Origin: Wolfiporia cocos
Lineage: Eukaryota > Basidiomycota > Agaricomycetes > Polyporales > Phaeolaceae
Assembly (NCBI GenBank): GCA_029448655.1
Contig: JACCLO010000011.1
Location: forward strand, 1,488,001 to 1,552,000
Length of the DNA stretch: 64,000 nt
Reading direction: 5' to 3'
Shown: positions 34,484 through 44,395 of the stretch, piece by piece
Layout: each line of letters begins with the position of its first letter
Numbering within the stretch: position 1 is the first letter of the stretch
Made by a program: the position numbers and the translations under genes
The notes under the pieces: generated by a model
Database searches by the model: none
Seen by the model: the letters and a program-made list of their open reading frames with translations, nothing else
What the model was told of the DNA's origin: nothing

Positions 34484-37400
34484 TTACTTCCCCGTGGAGC
34501 CGAAACCACCAGTACCGCGCTCGGATTTAATCTTTTCAAAGTAAGATTTTCCGTGTAGCGTAATATGCGGGTCCTTAGCAACTTCGCAGATGAGCTGAGC
34601 AATCTTGTCGCCGGCCCGAATATCGATAGATATGTCGGAGTGATTCCGGAGAATGATGATTACTTCGCCTTGGTAATCGTGGTCGATGACGCCACCCATT
34701 ACGTCTATGCCTTTGCGAGCGAGACTAGAGCGGGGGGCGATACGTCCGTAAGTGCCGAAAGGTACCTGGATCTTCAGTTTGGTGTTGTATTCTGTCTGCC
34801 CGTGAGCTGGCAGAACGTCGCCTGTTGCAGTGTACAGGTCAAACCCAACCGAGTCCTTGGTTCCTTTTTCCGGCATTCGGCCGCCTTCACCGACTACGAT
34901 TTTCAAGTCCGCGTTTTGGTTAATGTCTGCTGACATCCATCCCCCATCGGGGTGTCTAACCATGCGCTGCTTGGGATCCTTCGCAAATTCTTCGCGATAC
35001 TGCGGCCAGTCGTCTGGCCACGTGCATTCGTCGGCTTCCCAGTCGTCGCTGTCAGGGTCGAAGACATGAACTGCTTCTTTCCTTCTGGCTGATCGCCTGA
35101 GGGGGACATCCTGCATTGGAATGGCGTGTGAAGCCTTGTATTCCTGTAGAATGTCATATGCCGAGTCGAGATCGGCTTCGCGTACCCAAGAGTCGTCGTT
35201 GATACCGAACCCTTTCCATCGGATTCTGTATTCAACTCTTCCTGCGCGGAGACGATGATCTAAGATCTTCTCGACTTCCCATAATTCTTCGCCATTGACC
35301 ATTTCTGGTTGAGGCTCTGGTTTTTTCTGATGCACCGGGTCCTTGTACATGACCAACTTGGAAGCGTGGAATACTGGGTGGTAAGCCCTGTATTGCTCGT
35401 CCATGTGTACCCTAAAGGTGACCGGAGATAATTGTTCAATTATCCTAAATGGTCCCAAATAGCGTGGACTAAGACTTCTTTCGGAGTCTTGCCAGCTACG
35501 GGCGTCAACGAGAACTTTGTCGCCGACTTTAAACGGTACCGAGCGCTTATGTTGATCGTAGTACCAAGACCAGCGTTCAGCAGCCAGTTTCATTGCTGCC
35601 TTAGCTTGTTCTTGTGCTGACCATCGTTCGTAAGCAATGACATTTAGGTCCGTGTATGGTGTTGGACGTAAATTCGTAGGTCCTGCATTAGGGTGCCTTC
35701 CTAGTTCGACAAAGAATGGGCTATTCTTTGTTGTCTCACTAGCCGCGTTGTTGTACGCGAATTCAGCCGTTGGGAGAAACCATGACCAGTTATCCTTCTG
35801 AATAACATCGATGTAACATCTAAGATATTGTTCCAGGATCTGGTTAACTCTCTCCGTCTGGCCATCCGCTTGCGGGTGATAGGCGGTTGTCATTGACCGT
35901 TGGATTCCCAATTGCTCACACCATCCCTTGAATAAGGCGGCTGCGAATTGCGGGCCTCTATCCGAAATGATTTGTTTCGGAAGTCCGTGGTTCGGATAAA
36001 TCCGAAGGTACAGGAGGTTCGCTAATTCTTTTGCCGTTATTTTGTCGGACGTGGGAATGAAGTGTGCTCGTTTGGTAAGCCGGTCCACTATTACCATAAT
36101 AGCATTGAATTGTTTCAATTCGCCGCTGGGTGGTAGGTGGACGATAAGGTCAATTGTGACGGTGTCCCAAGGTGCTTCCGGAACTGGGAGCGGTTGCAGG
36201 GGTCCGTACGGGGTCTGGTTGTGGTTCTTCATGCGTTGACATGTGTCACAACCTTCCACGTATTGCTTTACCATCGTGGTCATTCCAGGCCACCAGTAAT
36301 TACGTGATAGAAGTTCATAGGTCTTCCATCGTCCGAAGTGTCCGGCAGTCACATGGTCATGATGTAACTCCAGAATCTTCGTGCGCAATTCTTTAGGTTC
36401 TTTTGGAACGTACACTTTTCCTCGTCTGAGGAGTAATCCGGCCTCCATGTTCCATTCCTGGAGATCTTTACCGAATTCCTTGGGACCACTTTTCAGTAGT
36501 TCCTGGTAATCCTTGGTAATTTGATCGTCCATGAGGGCTTGTCGGATTTGTCGGAGAAGGTCCTCGTCGCCTGATTGTATCTCCTGCTGTGACGCTTCTA
36601 GCGCCCTAACCGTAAAGTATTCCGGTTTCAGCAAAATTTGATCGCGATTGTCGAGTTCCACCCCCTCTTCATGGTCTGGCCTCCGTGACAGAGGATCAGC
36701 CGTAAGCATTGTTTTACCGGGTTTGTGACACATGGTGAAGTTGAACCTTGTCAGGTAAAGACTCCAACGTGCCTGTCTCCGGGTTAGTCGTTGTGCCGAT
36801 TTGAAATATGTCAGATTGAGATGATCCGACCATACTTCGAATTTGTGTGGGTGTCCTTCGAGGTAATGTCTCCATTCCTCTAGAGCGCGGATGATTGCAA
36901 GCAACTCCTTATCGTAAATCTCATAGTTCCTTTCGGGTGCTGATAGAGATTTCGAGTAAAAGGCTACCGGGTGCCAGAGCTTATCCTCCGAAGAGTATTG
37001 CGATAGTACTGCACCAGTTGCGTAATCGGAAGAATCCGCTTCCACGCGGAACGGGGACTCCTGATCTGGGATCCGGAGTATTGGAGCCGATGTGAAAGCT
37101 TCCTTGAGAGTTTGGAAGGCTTCCGCTTGTTCGGGTCCCCAGTTCCATTGCGTGTTTTTCTTGGACAGTTCGGTTAACGGCTTAACCACTTTGGAGAAAT
37201 CTTTAATGAACCGACGGTAGTAGTTGGCGAAGCCAACAAAGGCTTGGACGTCCTTCACCTTGGCAGGTGTAGGCCAGTCCATGACACCGGCTACCTTCTT
37301 AGGGTCCATTTCGACTTTTCCTTTGGAAATGATCATTCCCAGGTATTCAATACTGCTTTGTTCGAAGAAGCACTTTTCAGGCTTCGCGAACAAGTCGTTG

Positions 37401-39019
37401 TCTTGCAAGATTTGTAATACTTGCTTGACAATACGACGGTGTTCCAGCAAGTCGTTTCCGAACACAAGGATGTCGTCTAGGTAGACAATGACCTTTCCTT
37501 CTCTGATAAGGTCACCTAGAATATCGTTCATCATGTGTTGGAACGTGCTGGGTGCATTACAAAAACCGAAGTACATGACTACGGCTTCGTAAAGGCCGTT
37601 AGGCGTAATGAATGCGGTCTTCCATTCATCTCCCTCCTTGATTCTTACGTTGTTGTAACCCCAACGCAAGTCGAGCTTCGTAAATATCGAAGCCTGGCTA
37701 AGCTTATCGATAAGCTCGTCTATGCGTGGGAGAGGGTACCTGTTTTTAATGGTTAAGTCGTTTACTTTTCGGTAATCGACTACCATTCGGGCTCCGCCGT
37801 CTTTTTTAGGGACGAAGAAGACCGGGCTCGCGATCGGGGATTTCGAGTGTCGGATGTAGCCCTTCCGTAACTCTTCCTGAATCCACTGATCTAGCGAGTT
37901 TGCTTCCTGAGGAGACATCTTGTATGCCTTACTCGGGGGCGGTAGTACCGCGTCATCGGGGAAGTCGATGGCGTGGTCGTATGGTTTCCGTTCGGGCATT
38001 CTTTCGGATGCGCGTTGAGAAAATACCGTGGGACCAAACTCCTGATATTCCTCCGGAACCAAGGATTTCCATTTCTGGAGATCCGCATCTGTCAGGAATT
38101 CATCATCCGACTTCTCCGTTATCGACTGAATGGCATCGATAAGGAGTTCCGTTCCTTCGTCAAGGGTGTTCACCCAAGCGACAAAGGGATTCTCAGGCTC
38201 CTCTAAGCCGAGAAAATCTATTGGAAAATCGTTGATGATCTGATAGATGTTGCGGGGTTCAATTTCGTCTTCTTCCTCAGAAATTGAAACCCGTTTGCCA
38301 TGTTTGCATTTTTCCGTACACCGATATGTGAAGGTTCCTTCCGGCCAGTTGAAGTCCGGGTTGTGTTTCAGGAACCAATCATATCCGAGGATCACATCCG
38401 CATTCTGTACGTCCATTACGTACAAGAATTCGGTGGACTTGTGTTCCTCGTGCACCATATAAGCTTTTACTGCCATATTGATATTACCGGCGGTATTAGA
38501 GGTACCGTCGGCGTTGCGAATCTCGAGAGGCGAAGGTAGTTTCTGAGTGACTAACTTCTCCTCATGGACGAGTTTCTTATCTATGACGCTTATTGATGCA
38601 CCGGTGTCGATTAATGCCATGGCGTTGACTTTCTTTCCATATACCCACAGTTCCACTTCGATAGAGAACGATTTATTGTCGTCTCGAGAATCGTTTCCAT
38701 GTACATTATACAAAGTGAAAAACTTCAGCGCGAGCGGGTCAGGATAAAAGTATTGTACAGGAGGGGCACGTGTAGCTAGTGTCCTTGTCCTCCGGGCAAA
38801 GTCCATTGCCGAGTTACCGAATATACCGAGATGGGATACCGGGTGACGTACGACCGCCTTATCTTCCCACAAGATAAGGGGTCTCTGTGAGGCCTCTTCG
38901 TAGAGGTGCGCTTCTTCGGGGCGCTGTACACTCCCAGCCGCTGCGGGGCTGGTGTGTTCTTCACAGGACGTCTTCGAGACGTGTGATTGGGGCGAGGGGA
39001 ACCGAGATGGTCCCGACAT
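34484..39019 (-). CDS. Gypsy pol polyprotein with chromodomain and C-terminal dUTPase, 1,511 aa
   Basis: The frame encodes protease, reverse transcriptase, RNase H, integrase, chromodomain and dUTPase. Protease: DTGA at about 138-141. Reverse transcriptase: YLDD at 513-516. RNase H: VEADSSDYATG about 659-669 and DKELLAI. Integrase: the HHCC finger (HHDHVTAGH...CDTCQ) about 886-928 and triad D957, D1020, E1056. A chromodomain (EVEKILDHR...YRIRWKGF) covers about 1247-1297 and probably guides integration to marked chromatin. The last 140 residues form a dUTPase with all five motifs: DSVGFDLYT, GRIAPRSSLA, GVIDHDYQGEV, GDKIAQL and RGTGGFGSTG. It has its own ATG at 39019, inside the last 59 bases of gag, in the +1 frame relative to gag; expression may be by +1 frameshift or re-initiation (inference). 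Confidence 0.96.
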   Translation of the reverse strand: MSGPSRFPSPQSHVSKTSCEEHTSPAAAGSVQRPEEAHLYEEASQRPLILWEDKAVVRHPVSHLGIFGNSAMDFARRTRTLATRAPPVQYFYPDPLALKFFTLYNVHGNDSRDDNKSFSIEVELWVYGKKVNAMALIDTGASISVIDKKLVHEEKLVTQKLPSPLEIRNADGTSNTAGNINMAVKAYMVHEEHKSTEFLYVMDVQNADVILGYDWFLKHNPDFNWPEGTFTYRCTEKCKHGKRVSISEEEDEIEPRNIYQIINDFPIDFLGLEEPENPFVAWVNTLDEGTELLIDAIQSITEKSDDEFLTDADLQKWKSLVPEEYQEFGPTVFSQRASERMPERKPYDHAIDFPDDAVLPPPSKAYKMSPQEANSLDQWIQEELRKGYIRHSKSPIASPVFFVPKKDGGARMVVDYRKVNDLTIKNRYPLPRIDELIDKLSQASIFTKLDLRWGYNNVRIKEGDEWKTAFITPNGLYEAVVMYFGFCNAPSTFQHMMNDILGDLIREGKVIVYLDDILVFGNDLLEHRRIVKQVLQILQDNDLFAKPEKCFFEQSSIEYLGMIISKGKVEMDPKKVAGVMDWPTPAKVKDVQAFVGFANYYRRFIKDFSKVVKPLTELSKKNTQWNWGPEQAEAFQTLKEAFTSAPILRIPDQESPFRVEADSSDYATGAVLSQYSSEDKLWHPVAFYSKSLSAPERNYEIYDKELLAIIRALEEWRHYLEGHPHKFEVWSDHLNLTYFKSAQRLTRRQARWSLYLTRFNFTMCHKPGKTMLTADPLSRRPDHEEGVELDNRDQILLKPEYFTVRALEASQQEIQSGDEDLLRQIRQALMDDQITKDYQELLKSGPKEFGKDLQEWNMEAGLLLRRGKVYVPKEPKELRTKILELHHDHVTAGHFGRWKTYELLSRNYWWPGMTTMVKQYVEGCDTCQRMKNHNQTPYGPLQPLPVPEAPWDTVTIDLIVHLPPSGELKQFNAIMVIVDRLTKRAHFIPTSDKITAKELANLLYLRIYPNHGLPKQIISDRGPQFAAALFKGWCEQLGIQRSMTTAYHPQADGQTERVNQILEQYLRCYIDVIQKDNWSWFLPTAEFAYNNAASETTKNSPFFVELGRHPNAGPTNLRPTPYTDLNVIAYERWSAQEQAKAAMKLAAERWSWYYDQHKRSVPFKVGDKVLVDARSWQDSERSLSPRYLGPFRIIEQLSPVTFRVHMDEQYRAYHPVFHASKLVMYKDPVHQKKPEPQPEMVNGEELWEVEKILDHRLRAGRVEYRIRWKGFGINDDSWVREADLDSAYDILQEYKASHAIPMQDVPLRRSARRKEAVHVFDPDSDDWEADECTWPDDWPQYREEFAKDPKQRMVRHPDGGWMSADINQNADLKIVVGEGGRMPEKGTKDSVGFDLYTATGDVLPAHGQTEYNTKLKIQVPFGTYGRIAPRSSLARKGIDVMGGVIDHDYQGEVIIILRNHSDISIDIRAGDKIAQLICEVAKDPHITLHGKSYFEKIKSERGTGGFGSTGK

Positions 39020-41003
39020 TGGCGACGGTGGTAGCGGGGGCCGAGGGTCCTGCTGAGCTTGAGTCAGCCGTCACTTCTTCCCAGATCGTTCGGGCACGAT
39101 ACGTCTTGCCATCCGCGGGGGGCGCCGAGTACGGCTTCTTGCCAGAAGCCTGTCCCTTTCCACTACCCGAAGGGGCAGCCGTGGTCTTTCCAGACGCGGC
39201 AGCTGCATCCTTCGCCCTTTGTTGTTCGGCCCGCTGAGCGGCAGGCACGAATGTTCCCGCGGCCTTGTCTGCCGCAAGCTTAGGACATTTGTTGAAGTAA
39301 TGTCCTGTCTGCTTGCAGTATGTGCAGACGGCGTTGGTGGTGTCGGCGGGGGCTTTGGCGGGCGCCTTTCCCTTGTCCTTCTTTTTCTCCGACTTCTTTG
39401 CAGAAGCGGAGGACGTCTCCTTCTTTTCGGCAGGTGCTGAGTCCTTCTTGCTGGCCTTCTCGAAGATAGAACCCTTGATCTTGTCTGGATATGACGTCTG
39501 GTACATTTCCAGAGCAAAGTCGATGAGGGGCTCGATGTCGGTCGGGGCCTTGAAGAACGGGGTTTTGCCGAGGACGTTCAAGGTGTCCTTAACCTTTTCG
39601 GGGAGAGTTTCGGTGAACTCCCAAACCAGGGTCTCGTTGGCGGTTTCCGATAGGCGACCGAGGGTACGGAACCGTTCGCAGTAGTTGAAGTAGTTCGACT
39701 CTGCGAGTTCCTTGCCCTTGGTACCGTAGTAGCCTCGGATTTCCTTTTTCGCGATTTCCTTGTCCGTCATTTTACCGTATTGGACCATCACCGACTTGGT
39801 GAAGTCCTCCCATGTACCGAGGGGCTCGCCGTTTCCTGCCTTTTTGATAAGAGGCGAGAAGAATTTGTAGGCGTCCCCGGTTACTCGGAACAGGGCGGTG
39901 GTAATGCGGTCGTGGTCGTCGTAAACTCGGAGGGTGCCGAAGTAGAGACCCATCTTCTCCACCCATTCCTGCGCGGTCACCTTTCCAGATGATCCAGAGA
40001 ATTCTGGGGGAGGGGGGATTTTCAGGTTTTGAGGCAGACCTGGAATCTGCGGGGCGACGGCTGCTGCAGCAGCGGCTGCAGCTTGAGCGGCGGCAGCGGC
40101 CTCGGCTGCTCTGGTTTGAGCATGACCGGGGGCCGGTGCCGGGTCTTCCGGGGGCGTGCGGACACCGGGAGGGTTGGGAACGGAGGGATTCTTGCGAATT
40201 CTCCGAAGTTCCTCGTCAACCTTCTCCATGCGCTCTGCGAACGCATCCTCGAGGTCGTCCAGCCGGGACCGGTAGTCCTTTCGGAGCTGCTTCTCCATTT
40301 CGGAGAGCTTGGCGGTGTACTCCTGTCGGAGTTCCTTGCCGAGGTCCACCATGGTGGACAATACCTCGTTCCGGACCGAATTGACCGCTTCGTGTAGCTC
40401 GTCTTGGGCCTTCTGTTCGATTGCCCTGGATTGCCCAGCCAGGGAATCGATTCGTTCATGGATGCGCTCCAGGCGGGCGTGCACCATTCGACCTAAGGTG
40501 TCGGTGGTGTCATGGCTGATTGCCGCACTTCGTTGTACGGCGGCGTCGATGATTGGCCCATGTAGGGACCCATCCACCTTGTGGTGTTCCTCCTCAGGGA
40601 GGTACGCTTTGAGGTTGTTCTCGACAGCGACATTGGTTTGTCGTGTCGGACCCGAAAATTCCATTTCCAGGGTGGTGGCGGGCCCGATAGGGCGAGTTCG
40701 ACGAGCCGGTGGATATCCGGCAATGGGGGAGCCTGGGCGTGTTCCCATGGGGTTGGTCGGAGATTCCCTTTGCGGGGGAGCGAACTCCGGCATTTCCTCT
40801 TCTCCTTCCTCTTCTTCTTCTTCCTCTCCCTCGCTTAGGTGCTCCAGCGTCACCAGTTGCTGGGTTCCCGAGGGACCAGCTACCGGGGTCACCGGACCTT
40901 CTGAGCGGAGGCGCATCTTGCGGGGGGCGAGAGGAGTGCTGACGGAGGAGGTGGAGGACATTGTGAATCTGTTTGTGACGAATGTTAGTTTCCGGTTACT
41001 CAT
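38961..41003 (-). CDS. Gypsy Gag protein, 680 aa
   Basis: Structural protein that would assemble virus-like particles in the cytoplasm and bind element RNA. The ATG at 41003 gives MSNRKLTFV; a second ATG, 15 codons in (MSSTSSV), could also serve. An acidic run (EGEEEEEEEGEEEM) lies near residue 60. A long coiled-coil-like region follows (about 170-260). Next come an Ala/Pro linker, then a retrotransposon-gag domain (TAQEWVEKMGLYFG to about residue 500). After a Lys/Ala-rich basic stretch there is one CCHC zinc knuckle, CTYCKQTGHYFNKC, at 560-573. The frame is intact. It overlaps pol by 59 bases. Confidence 0.93.
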   Translation of the reverse strand: MSNRKLTFVTNRFTMSSTSSVSTPLAPRKMRLRSEGPVTPVAGPSGTQQLVTLEHLSEGEEEEEEEGEEEMPEFAPPQRESPTNPMGTRPGSPIAGYPPARRTRPIGPATTLEMEFSGPTRQTNVAVENNLKAYLPEEEHHKVDGSLHGPIIDAAVQRSAAISHDTTDTLGRMVHARLERIHERIDSLAGQSRAIEQKAQDELHEAVNSVRNEVLSTMVDLGKELRQEYTAKLSEMEKQLRKDYRSRLDDLEDAFAERMEKVDEELRRIRKNPSVPNPPGVRTPPEDPAPAPGHAQTRAAEAAAAAQAAAAAAAAVAPQIPGLPQNLKIPPPPEFSGSSGKVTAQEWVEKMGLYFGTLRVYDDHDRITTALFRVTGDAYKFFSPLIKKAGNGEPLGTWEDFTKSVMVQYGKMTDKEIAKKEIRGYYGTKGKELAESNYFNYCERFRTLGRLSETANETLVWEFTETLPEKVKDTLNVLGKTPFFKAPTDIEPLIDFALEMYQTSYPDKIKGSIFEKASKKDSAPAEKKETSSASAKKSEKKKDKGKAPAKAPADTTNAVCTYCKQTGHYFNKCPKLAADKAAGTFVPAAQRAEQQRAKDAAAASGKTTAAPSGSGKGQASGKKPYSAPPADGKTYRARTIWEEVTADSSSAGPSAPATTVANVGTISVPLAPITRLEDVL

Positions 41004-41106
41004 TGTCTTAGATTCTTTAAGAAGGGATTGGGTTTTGAAAACTGCAACTTTCGTTATAGATCACACTCGCACTCTATTTCAGAGTTAAAAGATGATAGTA
41101 TTTCTA

Positions 41107-42030
41107 CTATACAATCGCGAGTATATCCTCTTCTACCGAAGTAGTTGAGGGCCCTGCCACCTTGTCAGGTGGTGTTACACCGAAGGCAAAAGAAATTTGT
41201 AGCGCTACGCATTCTGCTATGATATGAGCTAAGTCCGTACGCCAATCCAAAAAGGAAATACTGCCGAGCTGTTTACAGTACTTTTTCATAATTCTCCAGT
41301 CTCTATTGGTGATCCTCCCCCGTCTCGCTCTATCCTTTACGTTATCCACCAAGTCCTCCAATTCTACTACCATAGTATGGAAACGCATGTCGTTTTCCAT
41401 ATGGAAGCCTGGGTAATTAGGGGGATGGTTGGCGAGAGGAGTGAGACGAGTGAGAGTGCCTTCTAGCATGGGAATAACTTGGTCGCATGCTTGGAGAGGC
41501 TTCTTCTTCCCGAAGACGAGGGAAGGGTCGAGAATTTTGTGGTTGGCCGGAACGGAAGGTCCGGCCGCCGGGCTGGAGAGACGGAGGGCCAGTGAAGAAG
41601 CTGCCTGCTTGGCTTCCTTGGCGGCTTGTTTGGCGGCGATTCGCTTATTCAGCTTATCGCGGGCGAGCTTGAGCTTGTTGAGTTCGCGGAGTTCGATAAG
41701 GTTCTCCATGGCGGTAATGGATTGCGCTAGCTTCTCTTCCTCTGTCCAGATACGCTTAGCGAGTGGAACTGGTTTGGGAGGTCGAGGAGCGGGTTTCCCA
41801 GCCTCAGCGATGTGCTTTGGCATGTGGACGGGAATCTCCCAAAGATGGAGCTTCCCGGTGTAGTCTTCCTTTACAGGAAGCGTGTAGGTGACGTCCTCTG
41901 CCCGAGGAATGTCGGCGGTGTCGATGCGGCTGAGAAGGGACCGCTTCGCCGGTTTGACGTAAGGGGCAGTGGAAGAGCCACGGGTGCGGCGGGTAACGCG
42001 GGGCATGATTCTAGAAAGTGCAGCCTTCAT
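41107..42030 (-). CDS. Extra ORF upstream of gag, 307 aa, unknown function
   Basis: An intact frame starts at an ATG at 42030 and lies between the leader and gag, inside the Gypsy element. The N-terminus is basic (MPRVTRRTRGSS). A charged helical segment of about 60 residues (LIELRELNKLKLARDKLNKR then AAKQAAKEAKQAA) is likely a coiled coil. The C-terminal third has a separate conserved-looking block (NRDWRIMKKYCKQLG, SFLDWRTDLAHIIAE). No enzyme motif, zinc finger or transmembrane segment is visible. It stops 104 bp before the gag ATG, so it would be the first ORF on the genomic RNA. The frame has remained open in a very young copy, but that alone does not prove it is used. I do not recognise a family. 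Confidence 0.7.
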   Translation of the reverse strand: MKAALSRIMPRVTRRTRGSSTAPYVKPAKRSLLSRIDTADIPRAEDVTYTLPVKEDYTGKLHLWEIPVHMPKHIAEAGKPAPRPPKPVPLAKRIWTEEEKLAQSITAMENLIELRELNKLKLARDKLNKRIAAKQAAKEAKQAASSLALRLSSPAAGPSVPANHKILDPSLVFGKKKPLQACDQVIPMLEGTLTRLTPLANHPPNYPGFHMENDMRFHTMVVELEDLVDNVKDRARRGRITNRDWRIMKKYCKQLGSISFLDWRTDLAHIIAECVALQISFAFGVTPPDKVAGPSTTSVEEDILAIV

Positions 42031-43051
42031 GAGAAACGAAGTTTCCCAGTGATACGTCCAAGAACAGGAATGAAAGGGATTATGTAAGGTAGGGTAGTGG
42101 ACTCCTTTTCAGGAGCAAAGAAGGTGTACTACGGGGCATAATTACTCTTATGTTGCGCGCAAACCCTGTGCCGAGACGGCGCGGATATTCGCATGACCCT
42201 AACGGTCAGAGGCGCCGACTCCAGGGGTAGAGTTGCTGACTGCCAGGCCGGTTCCTGGGTCAGATGATTGGGATTCGGATACACGACACCGCCCCGGAGG
42301 GACGATGCCGGAAAGTGGCTGGGATTTTACATCCCTTAGCCTGTCCATGCTTCAACAATGAGGTTGCCGTCTATAGCCACATGGGTGTCACATCAGGGCT
42401 AAAAAACCACTGTCGATCTAAGATCGCGAGACAGCAGCGCTCCACATCCCGAAGGAGTGGGCCACGCGCTTCTCTTCCAATGGGGCCCCAAATCCGTTTG
42501 ACCCATGCTCGCACGCCGAGCTGCCCGGAGGACTTATGCTATTGGCTACCGCGAGTGACCTATGGCAGGGTGATTTTTTACGTCACCCCCCTCACTGCTT
42601 TTCCCATAACGGGTTCAAAGCAGGTCCCTTACGCCTGGGAGGCGGCTTTGGAAAATTCCCATGCCATCATAATGATGACCCTATGGATAGTGATGGGGCG
42701 CTGAACAACGCTTGCCATGACAGGGGGTTGGGCGCACACAGGCAGACCGTCCCCTTTTCTCCACAGGCGGGTCTTAACCGCGCATAGTCCAAGCTTGTCA
42801 GCGAGGACCATGTCTCCTTGACCCTGGAGTCCGGGTTAGGTAGGCCTCCTGCCTAAAAAGGCGGTGTGGCTTTCCTGGTTGCCAATCCTCTGCCGAGGAT
42901 GGCGATGTATCCCCCAGATCTCAACTATCACCCCAATCGCCTTGTCAGGCAGAAAGGGATGTGCGCAGCAACAAGTAATAGCCCCTGTAGGATAGAAACC
43001 CAGACCCAAGCGCAAGCGCAAGGGTGGGGGTATGGGGGAGATTTGTTCTTA
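42031..43051 (-). other. Gypsy 5' leader
   Basis: About 1 kb between the 5' LTR and the extra ORF. No frame is convincing. It probably contains packaging and priming signals, but none could be identified. Confidence 0.5.
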
Positions 43052-43750
43052 TGACACAGACTAGACTGTGGGACTCACACTATAACCTAATAAGCGACTT
43101 GAAGGAGTTGCTGGAGGTTGGTGAGGAGGCCAGTGGGCGCAAGCAGAGATGATATGTAACTGTGCGAATGCAGAGAACAAATCTAAGGCTTATCCGCAGT
43201 GATAGCCCTACTTATATACATGCTTTGTTTGGTTACCGGTAAGGGAGCCAAACATGAAGATGGTCTGTGCGCAGACATAACTAATATGGTTAAGCCGTAA
43301 ACTACAATAGACCATGTGCGCCGGTAATGGCCGCACCAGTAAGATCGTTTGTTTGGACCGTAGGTCCATGTTGTGGAAGTGGCTGTAGCTACGTTAGTAA
43401 GCCATGCATGTGATTCTTATAGACCGGTATCGGAATATGAGTAATCGTGAGGGCATTGGCATGTGATAACGAGCGGGCCGCTTATCCGATTATACTGACA
43501 TAGCCCGGTACCGGGATATGAGTAAGGCGCGTGACACCGGAGGTTAGTCCGCTGAGTCATTGACGCGTACAAACGTGTTATGTACGTGTTGTTATGACAA
43601 GTGGACGTATACCGCGTTGTGTACGTGTTGTTTGGTTGCGTGTACGTGTAGACGGGCGCTTAGCAGCGTAAATGTCTACAAGGTCGTAGAAATACCAGAT
43701 AAATAGGTAAAAATACGGGAAAAATAGTGGCATGTCCCAAATCTGTGACA
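43052..43750 (-). repeat. 5' LTR of the Gypsy element
   Basis: 699 bp; this is the promoter-bearing LTR for minus-strand transcription. The right edge is followed by GGGTC, the TSD. Confidence 0.96.
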
Positions 43751-43755
43751 GGGTC
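43751..43755. repeat. Target-site duplication GGGTC (right)
   Basis: Partner of 33741-33745. Confidence 0.95.
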
Positions 43756-44395
43756 TGCGTATGGGTGGACGGTACGTGAGTGCTTAAGGCGATGGTGGTG
43801 GTAAGAGAGAAAGGAGGGTCTTCAGGTGATTGCTGAGGGTGTTCCAATCGCCGGGAGGCGGGGTCGCGGCCTGCAATTGCAAGCCCATTGCAATTGCTAT
43901 GGAGCGTTTTAATGAGTTACAATTATCTACTAGTGTTGTAGTCAACTCTTGAATCGGAATGATCTTATGTCTGACACTGCCGATTACAACCGTAACGCTT
44001 CATTTGGAATTACTTTCCTACACTTATGAGCGCATCGTACTTACCTGGATTGAAAACAGTGAATAAAAAGGCAATTACCTGCTATTATCTGGTTTCTACA
44101 CGACATTAGACAGTTTGTTAGTAAATGACGCTCACACAATGATGCTCACATGAGGATTTGAACTTATGGCCTCAAGGACTTACAACTTACAACTTACAAA
44201 AGGAACGAGGTTATCTTCTGACTCAGCTATAGCGACTTTGATAACAAGCAGAGTATCTATAAATATCATAAGCTTATACACGGCCTGCGCCTGTTGATCT
44301 GACAGAAGCAGCAGCAGATCCGATTGATTCTTCTTCTGAATCATTACCACAGATCACTGAAACAGCATACCAAAAGCGAAGCCACACATCCCGCA
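43756..44395. other. Intergenic; displaced upstream part of the proline-rich gene and a promoter
   Basis: A 38-codon minus-strand frame (about 43885-43772) ends with NHLKTLLSLLPPPSP and may be the former upstream exon of the gene at 32585-33718. On the plus strand, TCTATAAATATC (near 44256-44266) is a good TATA box about 130 bp before the ATG of the zinc-finger gene. Confidence 0.45.

Larger units (their letters stand above)
33746..43750 (-). mobile_element. Full-length Ty3/Gypsy chromovirus with dUTPase, 10,005 bp
   Basis: The element is bounded by two 699-bp LTRs and the 5-bp TSD GGGTC. On the minus strand the order is: 5' LTR (43052-43750), about 1 kb leader, extra ORF (42030-41107), gag (41003-38961), pol (39019-34484), polypurine tract CCTGAAGAGGGGG, 3' LTR (34444-33746). 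All three frames are open, and the LTRs differ at one position as read (C at 34363, T at 43669), so insertion was very recent. Domain order PR-RT-RH-INT-chromodomain defines a chromovirus. No tRNA-type primer-binding site starting TGG is obvious next to the 5' LTR. Confidence 0.97.
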
